Shown: positions 45,380 to 54,752, counted from the first letter of the stretch. The stretch: 64,000 nt of DNA from Sediminibacillus massiliensis (GCF_900156915.1 NZ_LT732535.1:1513823-1577822), one strand, 5' to 3'. Notes: generated from the letters alone by a model not told the origin. Numbers and translations are program-made.

Positions 45380-45601
45380 ATGGCTGAAAACAATAACAAC
45401 AAAAAGATGTCTGTAGAAGAAGCGGGTCGCAAAGGCGGAGAAACAACTTCTAAAAATCATGATCAGGAATTTTATGAAGAGATTGGTAAAAAAGGCGGAG
45501 AAACCACGTCAAAGAACCATGACAAGGAATTCTATGAAGAAATTGGCAAAAAAGGCGGAGAGGAAAGAGGCCGCCAACAGCAAAATAACAATAACTCATA
45601 A
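45380..45601 (+). CDS. KGG-repeat (GsiB-like) stress protein
   Basis: The 73-residue, very hydrophilic protein consists of three copies of a 19-20 residue unit (KGGETTSKNHDxEFYEEIG), like Bacillus GsiB and LEA group 1 hydrophilins. It probably protects against drying and salt. GAAAGGAG precedes the ATG, and a terminator follows. Confidence 0.85.
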   Translation: MAENNNNKKMSVEEAGRKGGETTSKNHDQEFYEEIGKKGGETTSKNHDKEFYEEIGKKGGEERGRQQQNNNNS

Positions 45602-45617
45602 AAATAAAGCTGGAAAG

Positions 45618-45648
45618 AGGCTGTCCGAAATGGACGGCCTTTTTTTCG
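45618..45648 (+). terminator. Terminator of the KGG gene
   Basis: AGGCTGTCC pairs with GGACGGCCT around GAAAT (one G-U pair), then T7. Confidence 0.85.
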
Positions 45649-45683
45649 TTCATTTGAATACCCACCATGCAGCAAGCTTCTAG

Positions 45684-46292
45684 TTAAATACTGTTGGGCA
45701 AATGGTGTTTATACATCTTTACAGCATCATTCGCTTTCTGCAAGATGCCGGTTGTTGCTGGATGTGGATCACAATAGACAACGGGATAATCTTTCTCGTC
45801 CAGTTGCTCATTAACATTAAAGGCAAGTTTTTCGTTGTAAATGGAAAATTCCGCTTCCACTCCTTGTTTATTTCCCCGGGCATCGAGACGGATCCATTCA
45901 TCGACAGTCTCCAGGTACACGGCATTTAGAGCATGTATGCAATATCCCTTTTCAGGCGTATCAAATAACTGCAAACGCTGATAACAAAAACCCGAAGCAA
46001 TCCCTTGAGACCGTAGCAAAGCTGCCAATAGCATCGTTTTCGAATAGCAGATTCCATGCTGAGCCAGCAACACCTCTGAAGCTGTCTTAGTAACTTCGGG
46101 TGCTTGAATATCCCATGAATGGTTTACCTGGTCACGGACATATTCATATGCATTTTTCACTTTGCTTACTTCCGTCTGTGCCGGCACAAATAGTCCCTCA
46201 GACAATTCCCGTATTGCTGGGTGGTTAAAGTCGACCTCCTTTGTCTCCTTCAAATAATACTCTATATCCGAATACTCACAAATCAGATTCAT
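45684..46292 (-). CDS. Transglutaminase-like protein
   Basis: The roughly 202-residue cysteine-protease-fold protein has the triad region LLAQHGICYSKTMLLAALLRSQGIASGFCYQ (Cys near 84), then GYCIHALNAVYLETVDEWIRLDARGNK (His and Asp). ATG 46292 follows GGAGGGCGTG. The family includes bacterial cross-linking or proteolytic enzymes; the substrate is unknown. It is a single gene. Confidence 0.8.
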   Translation of the reverse strand: MNLICEYSDIEYYLKETKEVDFNHPAIRELSEGLFVPAQTEVSKVKNAYEYVRDQVNHSWDIQAPEVTKTASEVLLAQHGICYSKTMLLAALLRSQGIASGFCYQRLQLFDTPEKGYCIHALNAVYLETVDEWIRLDARGNKQGVEAEFSIYNEKLAFNVNEQLDEKDYPVVYCDPHPATTGILQKANDAVKMYKHHLPNSI

Positions 46293-46456
46293 GTTCACGC
46301 CCTCCTCGCATTCTCACATTGGTTGTTTATAGGCCTCTAGCCTTTTGACTCGATTTTTTGTTGGTCTATGACTCCCTTTAAAGAACACAATTTGATTAAA
46401 TCACGACAACCACCGCCAAGAAGCCCATATCACTATATCCAGTCCATTCATTCCCC

Positions 46457-46918
46457 TTAATCAACACTGAACATAGACGTTTTTTCTTTCTGAAATCCTG
46501 TTACCAGACTGTATCCCAGTATAAATTGAAATATATATATAACAGCAGGACCTTCGACCATTAGTAAATTAAAATGCTGATTTGGTATCTCCAAAAATTT
46601 CAAAGGTCCCGAGAAATAGACAAGGTAGGGATAATAAGCAAAATAGAAGGAAGGCAACCCGATACTAAGAAACCTACCAAGGTTGAATTTCCACCTGCCT
46701 GATTTTTGCTTTTCTCTAAATAAACCTAAACAACCAACAGCAATTCCGATCAAGGGATAAGCAAGGAAGGCAAACAGCATTCTTGGAAGTATTTTAAAGG
46801 TTGATTCTGCATGCTGCTCTAATTCGTAGTCTACAGAAATAATGACAAAAATCAGGGAGAATAAGAACAAGGCATACAAAACATACCATTTAAAGTTCTT
46901 GAAGGTCAGTTTAATCAT
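46457..46918 (-). CDS. Hypothetical membrane protein
   Basis: The 153-residue protein has about four hydrophobic segments (12-28, 45-65, 85-105, 120-142). The family is not recognised. AAGGAG abuts the annotated ATG, so the true start may be a few codons later. No operon partner. Confidence 0.5.
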   Translation of the reverse strand: MIKLTFKNFKWYVLYALFLFSLIFVIISVDYELEQHAESTFKILPRMLFAFLAYPLIGIAVGCLGLFREKQKSGRWKFNLGRFLSIGLPSFYFAYYPYLVYFSGPLKFLEIPNQHFNLLMVEGPAVIYIFQFILGYSLVTGFQKEKTSMFSVD

Positions 46919-47002
46919 CTCCTTGTTGTACTTGCTCTATCATCTCATAATCACTTCCTTGTTAACTTAATATTCTAACAATTTATAAAGTAGAAAGAAA
47001 GC

Positions 47003-47048
47003 AAAAAAATAAACAGAGCACCTGAATTATAAATCAAGTGCCCTGTTT
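47003..47048 (-). terminator. Terminator of queF-yhhQ
   Basis: AAACAGAGCACCTGA (47011-47025) pairs with TCAAGTGCCCTGTTT (47034-47048, one G-U pair and one mismatch); A7 on the plus strand is the U tract. Confidence 0.85.
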
Positions 47049-47052
47049 ATCA

Positions 47053-47685
47053 TTAAGCAACCATTGTCTTATGATTATTTTTAGCGTCTGACCGTTTGGC
47101 CCATTTTACAAGCAGGTATGCTATCGGGGTATCGATTACAGCAACAATTAGTTTGAAAATATATTGCGTAATTACCATTCCTATCAGTACAGAGAACGGG
47201 ACAACTCCCCAAAAAGCAATCGTTATAAAGAGAATGGTATCAATCAGCTGACTGGTCATAGTCGATAAATTGTTCCTAAGCCAAAGCTTTTTATCGCCAT
47301 GTTTTGCCTTAAGCCGGTGAAAAATTGAAACATCCAGGTTTTGGCTCGCTACATAAGAGATCAAGCTTGCCAGCATAACGCGGAAGCTTCCGCCAAGTAT
47401 CATTTCAAATTCCGACTGCATACCAAAATCAGCAGCAGGAGGCAGCTGAATCGCTATAAATATAAATATCATGGCGACAACCTGTGTAAGGAAGCCGGCT
47501 TGAACGATTTTGCGTGCTGCATCTTTCCCGTAAACCTCTCCGATAACGTCTGTAACCAAGTAAGTAATCACATAAGCAACAGCCGCGGCCGGCAACACAA
47601 AACCTGATACACTAATCAATTTAACTCCTAAAATATTGGCAATAATCAAGAGCCCTACAAACAGGGCGTTCAAATATACAAACAT
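47053..47685 (-). CDS. yhhQ: Queuosine precursor transporter (YhhQ/VUT family)
   Basis: This six-helix membrane protein of 210 residues imports preQ0 or preQ1. Signatures are ANILGVKLISV, AYVITYLVTDVIGEVYGKDAARKIV and VASQNLDVSIFHRLK of the VUT_1 family. It is co-transcribed behind queF (51-nt gap) and the preQ1 riboswitch, which supports the precursor role. AAGGAGAGAG precedes the ATG. Confidence 0.88.
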   Translation of the reverse strand: MFVYLNALFVGLLIIANILGVKLISVSGFVLPAAAVAYVITYLVTDVIGEVYGKDAARKIVQAGFLTQVVAMIFIFIAIQLPPAADFGMQSEFEMILGGSFRVMLASLISYVASQNLDVSIFHRLKAKHGDKKLWLRNNLSTMTSQLIDTILFITIAFWGVVPFSVLIGMVITQYIFKLIVAVIDTPIAYLLVKWAKRSDAKNNHKTMVA

Positions 47686-47736
47686 ATAAGTTCTCTCTCC
47701 TTCTTGGGAGAAATGTTCAATGCTACCCTCTGCAGT

Positions 47737-48234
47737 TTAACGGTTATCGATTTTTTCCGGATATAGATCGTGATTCATCATACGGTGGTCTGCCATTTGT
47801 TCAAACTTTGTACCTGGTTTGCCATAATTACAATATGGATCAATGGAGATTCCACCGCGGGGGGTGAATTTACCCCAAACTTCGATGTAACGGGGATCCA
47901 TCAAATCGATCAGGTCATTCATAATGATATTCATGCTGTCTTCATGGAAATCACCATGGTTTCTGAAACTGAACAAGTACAGTTTGAGAGATTTACTTTC
48001 TACCATCTTCACATCGGGAATATAGCTGATATAGACGGTACCGAAATCAGGCTGCCGTGTTTTCGGACAAAGGGTGGTGAATTCCGGGCAATTGAACTTT
48101 ACAAAGTAATCCCTGTTTGGATGCTGATTATCAAAAGTTTCAAGCACTTCAGGTGTATAATCAAATGAATAGTTTGTACCCTGGCTTCCTAACAATGTAA
48201 CATCTGTCAATTCTTCTTCTCTTCTGCCTGCCAT
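47737..48234 (-). CDS. queF: 7-cyano-7-deazaguanine reductase QueF
   Basis: It reduces preQ0 to preQ1 with NADPH in queuosine synthesis. The 165-residue T-fold protein is of the short Bacillus type: [19 protein letters not shown] with catalytic Cys56 and Asp63, [21 protein letters not shown] (QueF signature) and [12 protein letters not shown]. Its length equals the B. subtilis enzyme. AAGGAGG precedes the ATG. Confidence 0.95.
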   Translation of the reverse strand: MAGRREEELTDVTLLGSQGTNYSFDYTPEVLETFDNQHPNRDYFVKFNCPEFTTLCPKTRQPDFGTVYISYIPDVKMVESKSLKLYLFSFRNHGDFHEDSMNIIMNDLIDLMDPRYIEVWGKFTPRGGISIDPYCNYGKPGTKFEQMADHRMMNHDLYPEKIDNR

Positions 48235-48265
48235 AGGTCTGCCTCCTTATAATAGATCTCAAGTA

Positions 48266-48362
48266 ATTAAAAAAACCACGCCCTAAGGGACATGGTTGAT
48301 AGTTGATAAAATCACGTCAAATGTCCTTAGTTTTTTATAGAGGGTTGTAGCTAAGAACCTCT
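48266..48362 (-). promoter_or_regulatory. preQ1-I riboswitch with terminator
   Basis: On the minus strand 48362-48323 reads AGAGGTTCTTAGCTACAACC then CTCTATAAAAAACTAAGG, the class I preQ1 aptamer (P1 AGAGG/CCTCT, A-rich tail). The terminator pairs AACCATGTCCC with GGGCGTGGTT across 48297-48274 and is followed by U7. The aptamer tail CTAAGGACAT can pair with ATGTCCCTTAG of the terminator as antiterminator, so bound preQ1 should stop transcription of queF-yhhQ. Confidence 0.93.
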
Positions 48363-48525
48363 CCCGTATATATACGGTGATGATTTTTACACTCGATTAA
48401 TTATATAGACTGGCAGATTAGGTGTCAAGGAAAAAAACATGTCCCCTCTTTTGATGATGCATTTCATATTGTAAGTCCGCTAATATCTGAGCAGCTAACC
48501 AGTAAGACTAACTTACAGTTGAGGG

Positions 48526-49148
48526 AAACTGCGACATAGTGAAAATTCCTTCTAGGGAGACTTCCTCTCGTTCTGATTATAAATGACTGGTATGGCCTCG
48601 CTGCGGCAGAACACTTCGCTTTCCATGGGCACGGCCTCAGTCTCCTCATCAGCAAAGTACGCTTCTTGCGGGGTCTTCGGACACGCGCTGCTCCCATAGG
48701 AGTCTACGTATTCTGCCTTCGCTGGTAGGAGTTTTCTGAATTTCGATGTTAAGATACCTATGTTAGACACCTTCAGGATCACTTCTCACCTAATCAGAAA
48801 ACTTATACCAAGCTGCGGAAAAATGCGAGACTCCTTGAAAATAAAGGTCGATTTTCTGCATGCGGTGTAAATTCAAGGAGGTCTTTTCAAAGTCCTGTGG
48901 GAAAGGAACAGTCTGAAGACCCCGCAGTGATGCGTCTGCGTCTTCTAGTATCGCTTCGTAGTAAGCTTCCTCGACGCATGGTTTTCGGTGGGACGAGTAA
49001 TCGCAGTCCCAAGGGAGCAAAGGAGCCTGCCCAAGTAGTACCCTGGCTGAAGCGTTCCCCACGGAAAGCGAGTATTTTTCCGCAGCGCTGGACTACCACT
49101 CAACTCGAAAAGAATGGAAGGAAGCCAGAAAAAGTCATGTCGTAGTTT
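48526..49148. repeat. Dispersed modular repeat, copy D (623 bp, composite)
   Basis: The ends are AAACTGCGACAT (48526-48537) and ATGTCGTAGTTT (49137-49148). The left half holds module 1 inverted relative to copy B (CTGCGGCAGAACACTTCGCT to GTCTTCGGACACGCG). The right half holds module 2 as in copy A (GTGGGAAAGGAACAGTCTGA to ATTTTTCCGCAGCGCTGG). Small open frames on both strands are not supported as genes. Confidence 0.8.
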
Positions 49149-49182
49149 ATGGATATTACGAAAAACTACTACTATGGAATAC

Positions 49183-49211
49183 AAAAGCCGCTCAAAATGA
49201 GCGGCTTTTTG
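49183..49211 (-). terminator. Terminator of the Pmp3-family gene
   Basis: AAAGCCGCTC pairs perfectly with GAGCGGCTTT around AAAAT. Confidence 0.85.
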
Positions 49212-49214
49212 TGT

Positions 49215-49379
49215 TTATGCCAGTTTGCCATTTTTATAGTCTTTGACAACTAACGCTGCATGGACAGCACCTGGAACGAATAGAATCAAGGTTAATATGA
49301 GATTCAAAATTGCCTTCATGGGTTTGCCAGTAAATAATACCGCAACGGGCGGAAGGATAATCGCCAATAGATATAGCAT
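49215..49379 (-). CDS. Pmp3/YqaE-family small membrane proteolipid
   Basis: The 54-residue protein has two hydrophobic helices: LLAIILPPVAVLFTGK (the Pmp3 signature with the PP pair) and ILNLILTLILFVPGAVHAALVV, then YKNGKLA. Family members are induced by salt and cold and affect membrane potential. GGAGGTAAACT precedes the ATG. Confidence 0.88.
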   Translation of the reverse strand: MLYLLAIILPPVAVLFTGKPMKAILNLILTLILFVPGAVHAALVVKDYKNGKLA

Positions 49380-49441
49380 AGTTTACCTCCTAATAGTATT
49401 GCTTATATCTGCAATTCCCCGCTTTCCAAAACTCTAATCAT

Positions 49442-49984
49442 TCAAGCAGGCAAAACCATTCCATCTCCAGCCTGATCCTTCTTTTTTTCCAGTTTCGCTT
49501 TCATCTGATGGCGGGCTCGGTAAAGCCTTGTTTTTACTGTACCAACCGGGATGTTCAAAGCAAGAGCAATTTCTGCCTCTTTCCATTGCTCCCGGTATTT
49601 CAACAGAAAAACTTTTCTGAGACTGTAGGTTAATAGTGACAACTCTTGCATAATTTCTTGCTCCATACTCCATTGTTCAACTTCCCGCTCTACGTTTTCC
49701 CTTGCTTGGAAAGACGAACATTCTATTTCAAATGAAACATGTCTAGCTCGCTTTTGTTTTCTAAGAAAATCAACAGCCGTTCTGGAAGAAATCGAGGCTA
49801 GCCAAGCTCCAGTTTTGTCCGGGTCCTTTCTCGTCCCTATATGTGCTAATGCTTTTATAAAGGTTTCCTGCGTTACATCTTCTGCCAGGCACTCATCTTT
49901 CAAGATTCGGTAAGCCACTTTGTAAACTCTATAATAAAATCTCCTGTATATTTTGCAGAAGTCAACTTTTTCAACTGCTTCCAT
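49442..49984 (-). CDS. ECF-type RNA polymerase sigma factor
   Basis: The 180-residue sigma-70 family protein has region 2 (YRVYKVAYRILKDECLAEDVTQETFIKALAHIG) near residues 18-50 and region 4 (LTYSLRKVFLLKYREQWKEAEIALALNIPVGTVKTRLYRARHQMK) near 118-165. It starts 12 nt after the ABC permease stop, so it is probably part of that operon. No anti-sigma gene is adjacent, which is unusual for an ECF factor. GGAGGAGAAGG precedes the ATG. Confidence 0.87.
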   Translation of the reverse strand: MEAVEKVDFCKIYRRFYYRVYKVAYRILKDECLAEDVTQETFIKALAHIGTRKDPDKTGAWLASISSRTAVDFLRKQKRARHVSFEIECSSFQARENVEREVEQWSMEQEIMQELSLLTYSLRKVFLLKYREQWKEAEIALALNIPVGTVKTRLYRARHQMKAKLEKKKDQAGDGMVLPA

Positions 49985-49996
49985 CCTTCTCCTCCT

Positions 49997-51955
49997 CTAT
50001 TGTTGGAAGTGTTCAGTCACAAATTGTGGAACCTTGCCTTTTGCAAAGCTGTAGATGTCTGGATGAGGAATGCCGTTGAAATAGAAACCAATCAGATACG
50101 GACCAATATTTTTTGTTCCGGTACTTTTGAGTATTTCTGCAATCTGTTCTTGGTTTTCTATTGTCATGACATCATCACCTGTTAATTCTCCATCGTAAAA
50201 CCGGGTGTAAGCATCTCCATACGGGTGCTCGTCCGTATTTTCGATTTCCAGGACGACAATTTTAGAGATGTCTTCTGGCTGTATGATCCCTTGTTTATAT
50301 ATTTCAAATTCTTTTAATGAATCAATAAAATTTGTATATGTCCATCTCAGCGGAACCTCTATTTCATTTCCATCTTCCATTTCAAGCATTATATAGGAAA
50401 GAGAACCTACTGGGTGGGCCATATCCATAAAACTCTCTTGGGATATATCTTTCTTCAAATTGTCGATCAGCACACTCATCTGTTCCGGATCGGCGATGGA
50501 TAGTCCTTTTTCATAAACCACATGGGAATATAGCTGAATTCTCTCGACATTTTCAGTAGAGATTTCGAATAACGGATTGTTGTTTTGTTTGTATTCGTCA
50601 GACTCATAGAGGGATTTAAGTTGATTTTCGTATTCCACTTTATCCTCCACAAAGTATTCTCTTGCTTGGAAGTCTCCGTTCTCCAGACGATATCCTATGA
50701 AAATACTTTCACCACTTTCTTGATTGGAATCCAGTCTGTTGCGTGGGCGATCGAGAAGCTGTTTGTGAAAAGCTTTAACCGCCTCGATATTCTCTTTGCT
50801 GGTCAGCAAGTTTTTTTCCAGCATATTGTCTGTTTCTTGAAAATATGGATTATCCGTATAATAGACTCCGGCAATTTCCTCAGTCTCCGGTATTCTATTT
50901 TCATAACCTGTAATATCAAATACAAATAATAAAAGAATAATCGTAGTCACAGCGGCAAAAACCAGATATCCTTTCCAGTGGCCGAATACTTTCCACGTCT
51001 TTTGCAGGAGCATTTCGGCCATAACATATCCAAGCAGAGAACCGAGAACATAACCAAAAATAATCCAAGTAAATTGGCTCTGCATTTCACCGAAATAAAA
51101 ACCGCCGAAAAGCATCGCACAGAAAGACACACCATATTTGAAAACGGGTCTCATCCGGGGAAACACTAGAGCCTGTGAGGTAGCTTCGGCAGGCCGCTTT
51201 TTGTACAAAAACATTCCGAACAAGTACAAGGCAAAAGAAATCACAAGGTAAACGATTCCTTCTGTCCAGTCAAACTTAAAATTATATACTTCTATATTAT
51301 CTGTTATAGGTGAAAACCGCTGGCTATTCACATCATAGAAGTATCTCCCCGGGAAACCGTATAGTAAAAAGTCGATATTGGAATAAATTAATACTATTAT
51401 TCCCGCTGGGAACAACAGCAATAAATAAGTCAAGACAGCATGAATGGAAGATATCCCAGTAAAAACTCCTACAAATACTGCCGAAAAAAACATAATCAGG
51501 CTGAGGACGATAACAGCATAAGCCCATTCCCACACTTGTGTAAGTTCATAATAATCACTTGCCCCGGTCGTTAAATGCATGACGATCAGCACCAAAGCAG
51601 TTAGAAATACTGGTATGATCAACAGTGCGATCCCGGTGAAAACGTGATGGTTATACAAGCTTTCCCGGCTTATTGGAAGGCTGTGCATAAAATCGGATGC
51701 TTTCTTTGTTTGCATATATCTGAACAAGAAAACGGCTAGCAACACCGGAATCACAAAGATGAACATCATTTGAAACTCGCCCAAGGACCCGAATAAAGAA
51801 TCATATGTCAAACTACTTTCATTTGAAAGCAACATCATGATGTTAATCGGAAGGGCGAATAACAAACCGGCAAGATAGATGAATCCAATCCAGCCGACAT
51901 TTAACAGGTCGGACTTGATAATTTCCTTTTTAAACGAGGATGTTTTCGATGGCAT
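49997..51955 (-). CDS. ABC-2-type permease with extracytoplasmic domain (Ytr-like)
   Basis: The 652-residue membrane protein has about six helices in residues 1-230, more around 255-350, and then a large hydrophilic domain of about 270 residues. Starting at ATG 51955 (after GGGGGGTG) leaves a 26-nt overlap with the ATPase gene; the longer frame is a shadow inside that gene. Its layout resembles YtrC/YtrD permeases. The soluble C-terminal domain could sense an envelope signal, perhaps for the downstream sigma factor (inference). Confidence 0.78.
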   Translation of the reverse strand: MPSKTSSFKKEIIKSDLLNVGWIGFIYLAGLLFALPINIMMLLSNESSLTYDSLFGSLGEFQMMFIFVIPVLLAVFLFRYMQTKKASDFMHSLPISRESLYNHHVFTGIALLIIPVFLTALVLIVMHLTTGASDYYELTQVWEWAYAVIVLSLIMFFSAVFVGVFTGISSIHAVLTYLLLLFPAGIIVLIYSNIDFLLYGFPGRYFYDVNSQRFSPITDNIEVYNFKFDWTEGIVYLVISFALYLFGMFLYKKRPAEATSQALVFPRMRPVFKYGVSFCAMLFGGFYFGEMQSQFTWIIFGYVLGSLLGYVMAEMLLQKTWKVFGHWKGYLVFAAVTTIILLLFVFDITGYENRIPETEEIAGVYYTDNPYFQETDNMLEKNLLTSKENIEAVKAFHKQLLDRPRNRLDSNQESGESIFIGYRLENGDFQAREYFVEDKVEYENQLKSLYESDEYKQNNNPLFEISTENVERIQLYSHVVYEKGLSIADPEQMSVLIDNLKKDISQESFMDMAHPVGSLSYIMLEMEDGNEIEVPLRWTYTNFIDSLKEFEIYKQGIIQPEDISKIVVLEIENTDEHPYGDAYTRFYDGELTGDDVMTIENQEQIAEILKSTGTKNIGPYLIGFYFNGIPHPDIYSFAKGKVPQFVTEHFQQ

Positions 51956-52829
51956 AGCCGGCACCCCCCATTTCATAAACGAAAATCTCTTCCAGGGTAA
52001 GCGGCAGCAAATCAAACACGACTGGATGATGGCTTTTGAACCTGGCCGTAACTTCCGCTTCATTTCCTCTGACGATAAACAGAAGGACACTGCCCCGTGT
52101 TTCTTTATGCAGGATGTCAAGATCACCCCAAATACTTTCGTCTGCATCTCCTTTATATGCTACCTGGACTTTATGTACATCAGACTTCAAATCATCCAAA
52201 TCTCTTTCCAAGAGCAGTGTACCGCGATGCAAAATACCGACGTAATCGCAAATATCTTCTACTTCCCTTAAGTTGTGTGAGGAAATCAAGATGCTCATCC
52301 CTCTTTCAGCGACATCCTGAATTAACAGGTTTTTCACTCTTCTTCGGATGACAGGATCAAGTCCGTCAAAAGGTTCGTCAAGAATCAGGTATTTAGGAGT
52401 CGCCGATAAAGCCAGCCAGAACGCCACCTGCCGCTGCATTCCCTTGGAAAATTGTCCGATTTTCTTTTTTGTGTTCAGTCCGAATAATTCTTTCAGCTTC
52501 TTGTAACGTTCCTCGTTCCATGTCGGATACATCTCTGCAAAGTAGCTGGCCATCTGGCTTACCGAATACTGCGGAAGGAAGTATAATGCATCAGAGAGAA
52601 AAAGCATTTCCGATTTCACCGAAGGATTCTCAAACACCTGCTGACCGTTTAAAGTCACTTCACCGTCATCTTGTCCGATGATACCTGACAATATTTTTAG
52701 TAAAGTGGTTTTTCCGGCTCCATTTGAGCCAAGCAATCCATAAATAGATCCTTCTCCGACACGAAGGCTTACATTATCGAGTACTTTTTCCTTTTCAAAT
52801 GCTTTGCTGATGTTTTGACCGATGATCAA
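51930..52829 (-). CDS. ABC transporter ATPase (YtrB-like)
   Basis: The 299-residue ATPase has Walker A GSNGAGKTTLLK near 35, signature FSKGMQRQ near 135, Walker B YLILDEPFDGLDP and a C-terminal extension. The TTG start at 52829 overlaps the GntR stop. With the GntR gene and the permease this forms a YtrA-B-C-like operon, a type induced by cell-wall antibiotics in Bacillus. The transported substrate is unknown. Confidence 0.88.
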   Translation of the reverse strand: MIIGQNISKAFEKEKVLDNVSLRVGEGSIYGLLGSNGAGKTTLLKILSGIIGQDDGEVTLNGQQVFENPSVKSEMLFLSDALYFLPQYSVSQMASYFAEMYPTWNEERYKKLKELFGLNTKKKIGQFSKGMQRQVAFWLALSATPKYLILDEPFDGLDPVIRRRVKNLLIQDVAERGMSILISSHNLREVEDICDYVGILHRGTLLLERDLDDLKSDVHKVQVAYKGDADESIWGDLDILHKETRGSVLLFIVRGNEAEVTARFKSHHPVVFDLLPLTLEEIFVYEMGGAGYAIENILV

Positions 52830-53212
52830 TTTGATCCCCCCCTATTTGCCGATTCATCGATTTTTTCCACTATTGCTCTCAACTCAGATGCGGACATTCC
52901 TAAAAACAAGGCTTCCGCAATCAACTTTTCCAATTGTTCTTTCACTTTCATCAACTCCTCGGATGTCTCTGTAAACTCAAGCACATTGACAAAACTCCCT
53001 TTACCTTTCAATGAATAAATATATCCTTGATTCTCCAATTCCCGGTATGCTTTCTGAATGGTATTTGGGTTTACTGTCAACTGTTGTGCAAGCACCCTGA
53101 CGGAGGGTAGTTTCTCATCAACTTGAAGCACTTCATTGATGATCAGCTCTTTCAACTTATCGACAAGCTGTTCATAGATCGGCTTGCGGCTTCTTAAATC
53201 TAGTTCAAACAT
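52826..53212 (-). CDS. GntR-family regulator, YtrA subfamily
   Basis: The 128-residue protein is short for GntR, as in the YtrA group: a winged-helix domain (PIYEQLVDKLKELIINEV, LPSVRVLAQQLTVNPNTIQKAYRELENQGYIYSLKGKGSFV) plus a 45-residue dimerisation tail. It heads the ABC operon and probably represses it through the palindrome at 53242-53268. Confidence 0.9.
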   Translation of the reverse strand: MFELDLRSRKPIYEQLVDKLKELIINEVLQVDEKLPSVRVLAQQLTVNPNTIQKAYRELENQGYIYSLKGKGSFVNVLEFTETSEELMKVKEQLEKLIAEALFLGMSASELRAIVEKIDESANRGGSN

Positions 53213-53241
53213 CGACTGCCCTCCATTCCATTATCTGTATT

Positions 53242-53268
53242 AACTGTATTAGTATATGTGATACAGTT
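53242..53268 (-). promoter_or_regulatory. YtrA-type operator
   Basis: AACTGTAT (53242-53249) and ATACAGTT (53261-53268) form a perfect inverted repeat separated by 11 nt, 30-56 nt before the regulator gene. Confidence 0.65.
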
Positions 53269-53468
53269 AAAGTATATAACAACCAAGCAATTTATGGAAG
53301 CCAAATTTTCAGAAAAGCAAAAGGTCACTTTCCCCCTTCTTTACGCCTAGTAACACCCTCCCTTTCATAGGATTTTTGCACCCATTTAATTGAAAAAAGA
53401 GTATTTTCTGACATATTGCTTTATATTGGTGATAAGGGATGTAAATCATTTTTCGGGGAGGAAAAAGA

Positions 53469-54494
53469 ATGAGTGAAGTGCATTTAATACCTTACCAGCG
53501 AGAAGAAGTGAATGTCGCGGCCGGAGTTGTACCAGAAGGCATTGAATTGATAGAAGCCCCTCAATTATGGAACGAAGGAAGCCGGGGAAAAGGAATCGTT
53601 GTAGCCGTAATTGATACAGGGTGCCAAATTGATCATCCCGATTTACAGAAAAATATTATCGATGGCCGTAATTTTACAACCGATTATGGCGGTGATGAAT
53701 TTAATTATACCGACAACAATGGCCACGGTACCCATGTGGCGGGCACTATAGCTGCATCTGGCGGTGAATCGGGTATCATGGGCGCCGGTCCTGAAGCAAA
53801 CCTGCTAGTCCTCAAAGTTTTATCCGGACAAGGAAGCGGGCAGATGGATTGGATCATTAATGCGATCGAGTATGCTGCAAAATGGCGGGGGCCAAATGGG
53901 GAAAGAGTGCGGGTGATGTCCATGTCTTTAGGAGGTCCAGATGACATTCCTGAATTGCATGAGGCTATCAAGTCAGCTGTTGCCCAAGGTATTTCGATTG
54001 TATGTGCTGCCGGTAATGAAGGGGATGCAAGTGAGGACACAAATGAGTTTGCCTATCCTGGTGCATATAATGAAGTTATTCAGGTGGGGGCTGTCAATTT
54101 TGACAGACGAATGGCCGACTTCACCAACACAAATGATGAAATTGACTTGGTGGCCCCAGGAGTCAGTATTTTATCGTCATACCCTGATAATCAATATGCA
54201 AGGTTAAGCGGAACTTCGATGGCTACCCCACACATTTCCGGGGCACTTGCGTTGTTGATCAATGTGGCTGAGACACAGTTCAACCGGGAATTGTCCGAAT
54301 CGGAGATTTATGCGCAGCTAATCAAACGGACAATCCCTTTGGGACATGCCAAGCAAGCGGAAGGAAATGGTTTGTTGACCTTGGGACTCGTCTCCAAATT
54401 AGAAGAACTATTCAGTTCCTATACAATCACAAAAGAAACGGCAAAAGTAAATGGAATGACCCGTGCTAAATCGCTAAGTGCAAAGGGTTCATGA
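53469..54494 (+). CDS. Intracellular subtilisin-type serine protease (ISP)
   Basis: This cytoplasmic subtilase of 341 residues has the triad Asp49 (VIDTG), His86 ([10 protein letters not shown]) and Ser250 ([10 protein letters not shown]). There is no signal peptide. The short N-terminal extension carries the LIPY motif, which in Bacillus ISPs blocks the active site until cleavage. It serves protein turnover in stationary phase and sporulation. GGGGAGGAAAAAG precedes the ATG. Confidence 0.93.
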   Translation: MSEVHLIPYQREEVNVAAGVVPEGIELIEAPQLWNEGSRGKGIVVAVIDTGCQIDHPDLQKNIIDGRNFTTDYGGDEFNYTDNNGHGTHVAGTIAASGGESGIMGAGPEANLLVLKVLSGQGSGQMDWIINAIEYAAKWRGPNGERVRVMSMSLGGPDDIPELHEAIKSAVAQGISIVCAAGNEGDASEDTNEFAYPGAYNEVIQVGAVNFDRRMADFTNTNDEIDLVAPGVSILSSYPDNQYARLSGTSMATPHISGALALLINVAETQFNRELSESEIYAQLIKRTIPLGHAKQAEGNGLLTLGLVSKLEELFSSYTITKETAKVNGMTRAKSLSAKGS

Positions 54495-54618
54495 CGTTTA
54501 TCTCTTTAAGAGGACATGCCCAATAGGGTTTCGATAAAAAGTTTCAACTCTTTTAGAAAGGGAAACAAAATAATAACAATTCATGATGTCAACTTGGCAA
54601 ATTTATAATGTGCAGAGT

Positions 54619-54656
54619 AAAAAGGACTTGGAATATTTCTTACAAGTCCTTTTTCT
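54619..54656. terminator. Terminator downstream of the ISP gene
   Basis: AAAGGACTTG pairs perfectly with CAAGTCCTTT around a 12-nt loop, followed by TTT. The 54495-54618 stretch holds no other feature. Confidence 0.75.
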
Positions 54657-54752
54657 ATTGTGACCATCAAAAGGCAATTGCTTTGTGATTTTTCAGATTT
54701 AAGCTTATGATAGAGATACAAACAACAAAGATTTGGGGGAGTTGGAGAAAGC

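Noticed and set aside
48530-49184. Short ORFs inside repeat copies (such as 48552-48782 and 48790-49062)
   Set aside because: They differ in frame and length between copies, have no ribosome sites and cover repeat modules.
49997-52147. N-terminal extension of the ABC permease up to 52147
   Set aside because: The first 64 codons lie inside the ATPase gene in another frame; GGGGGGTG before the ATG at 51955 marks the likely start.
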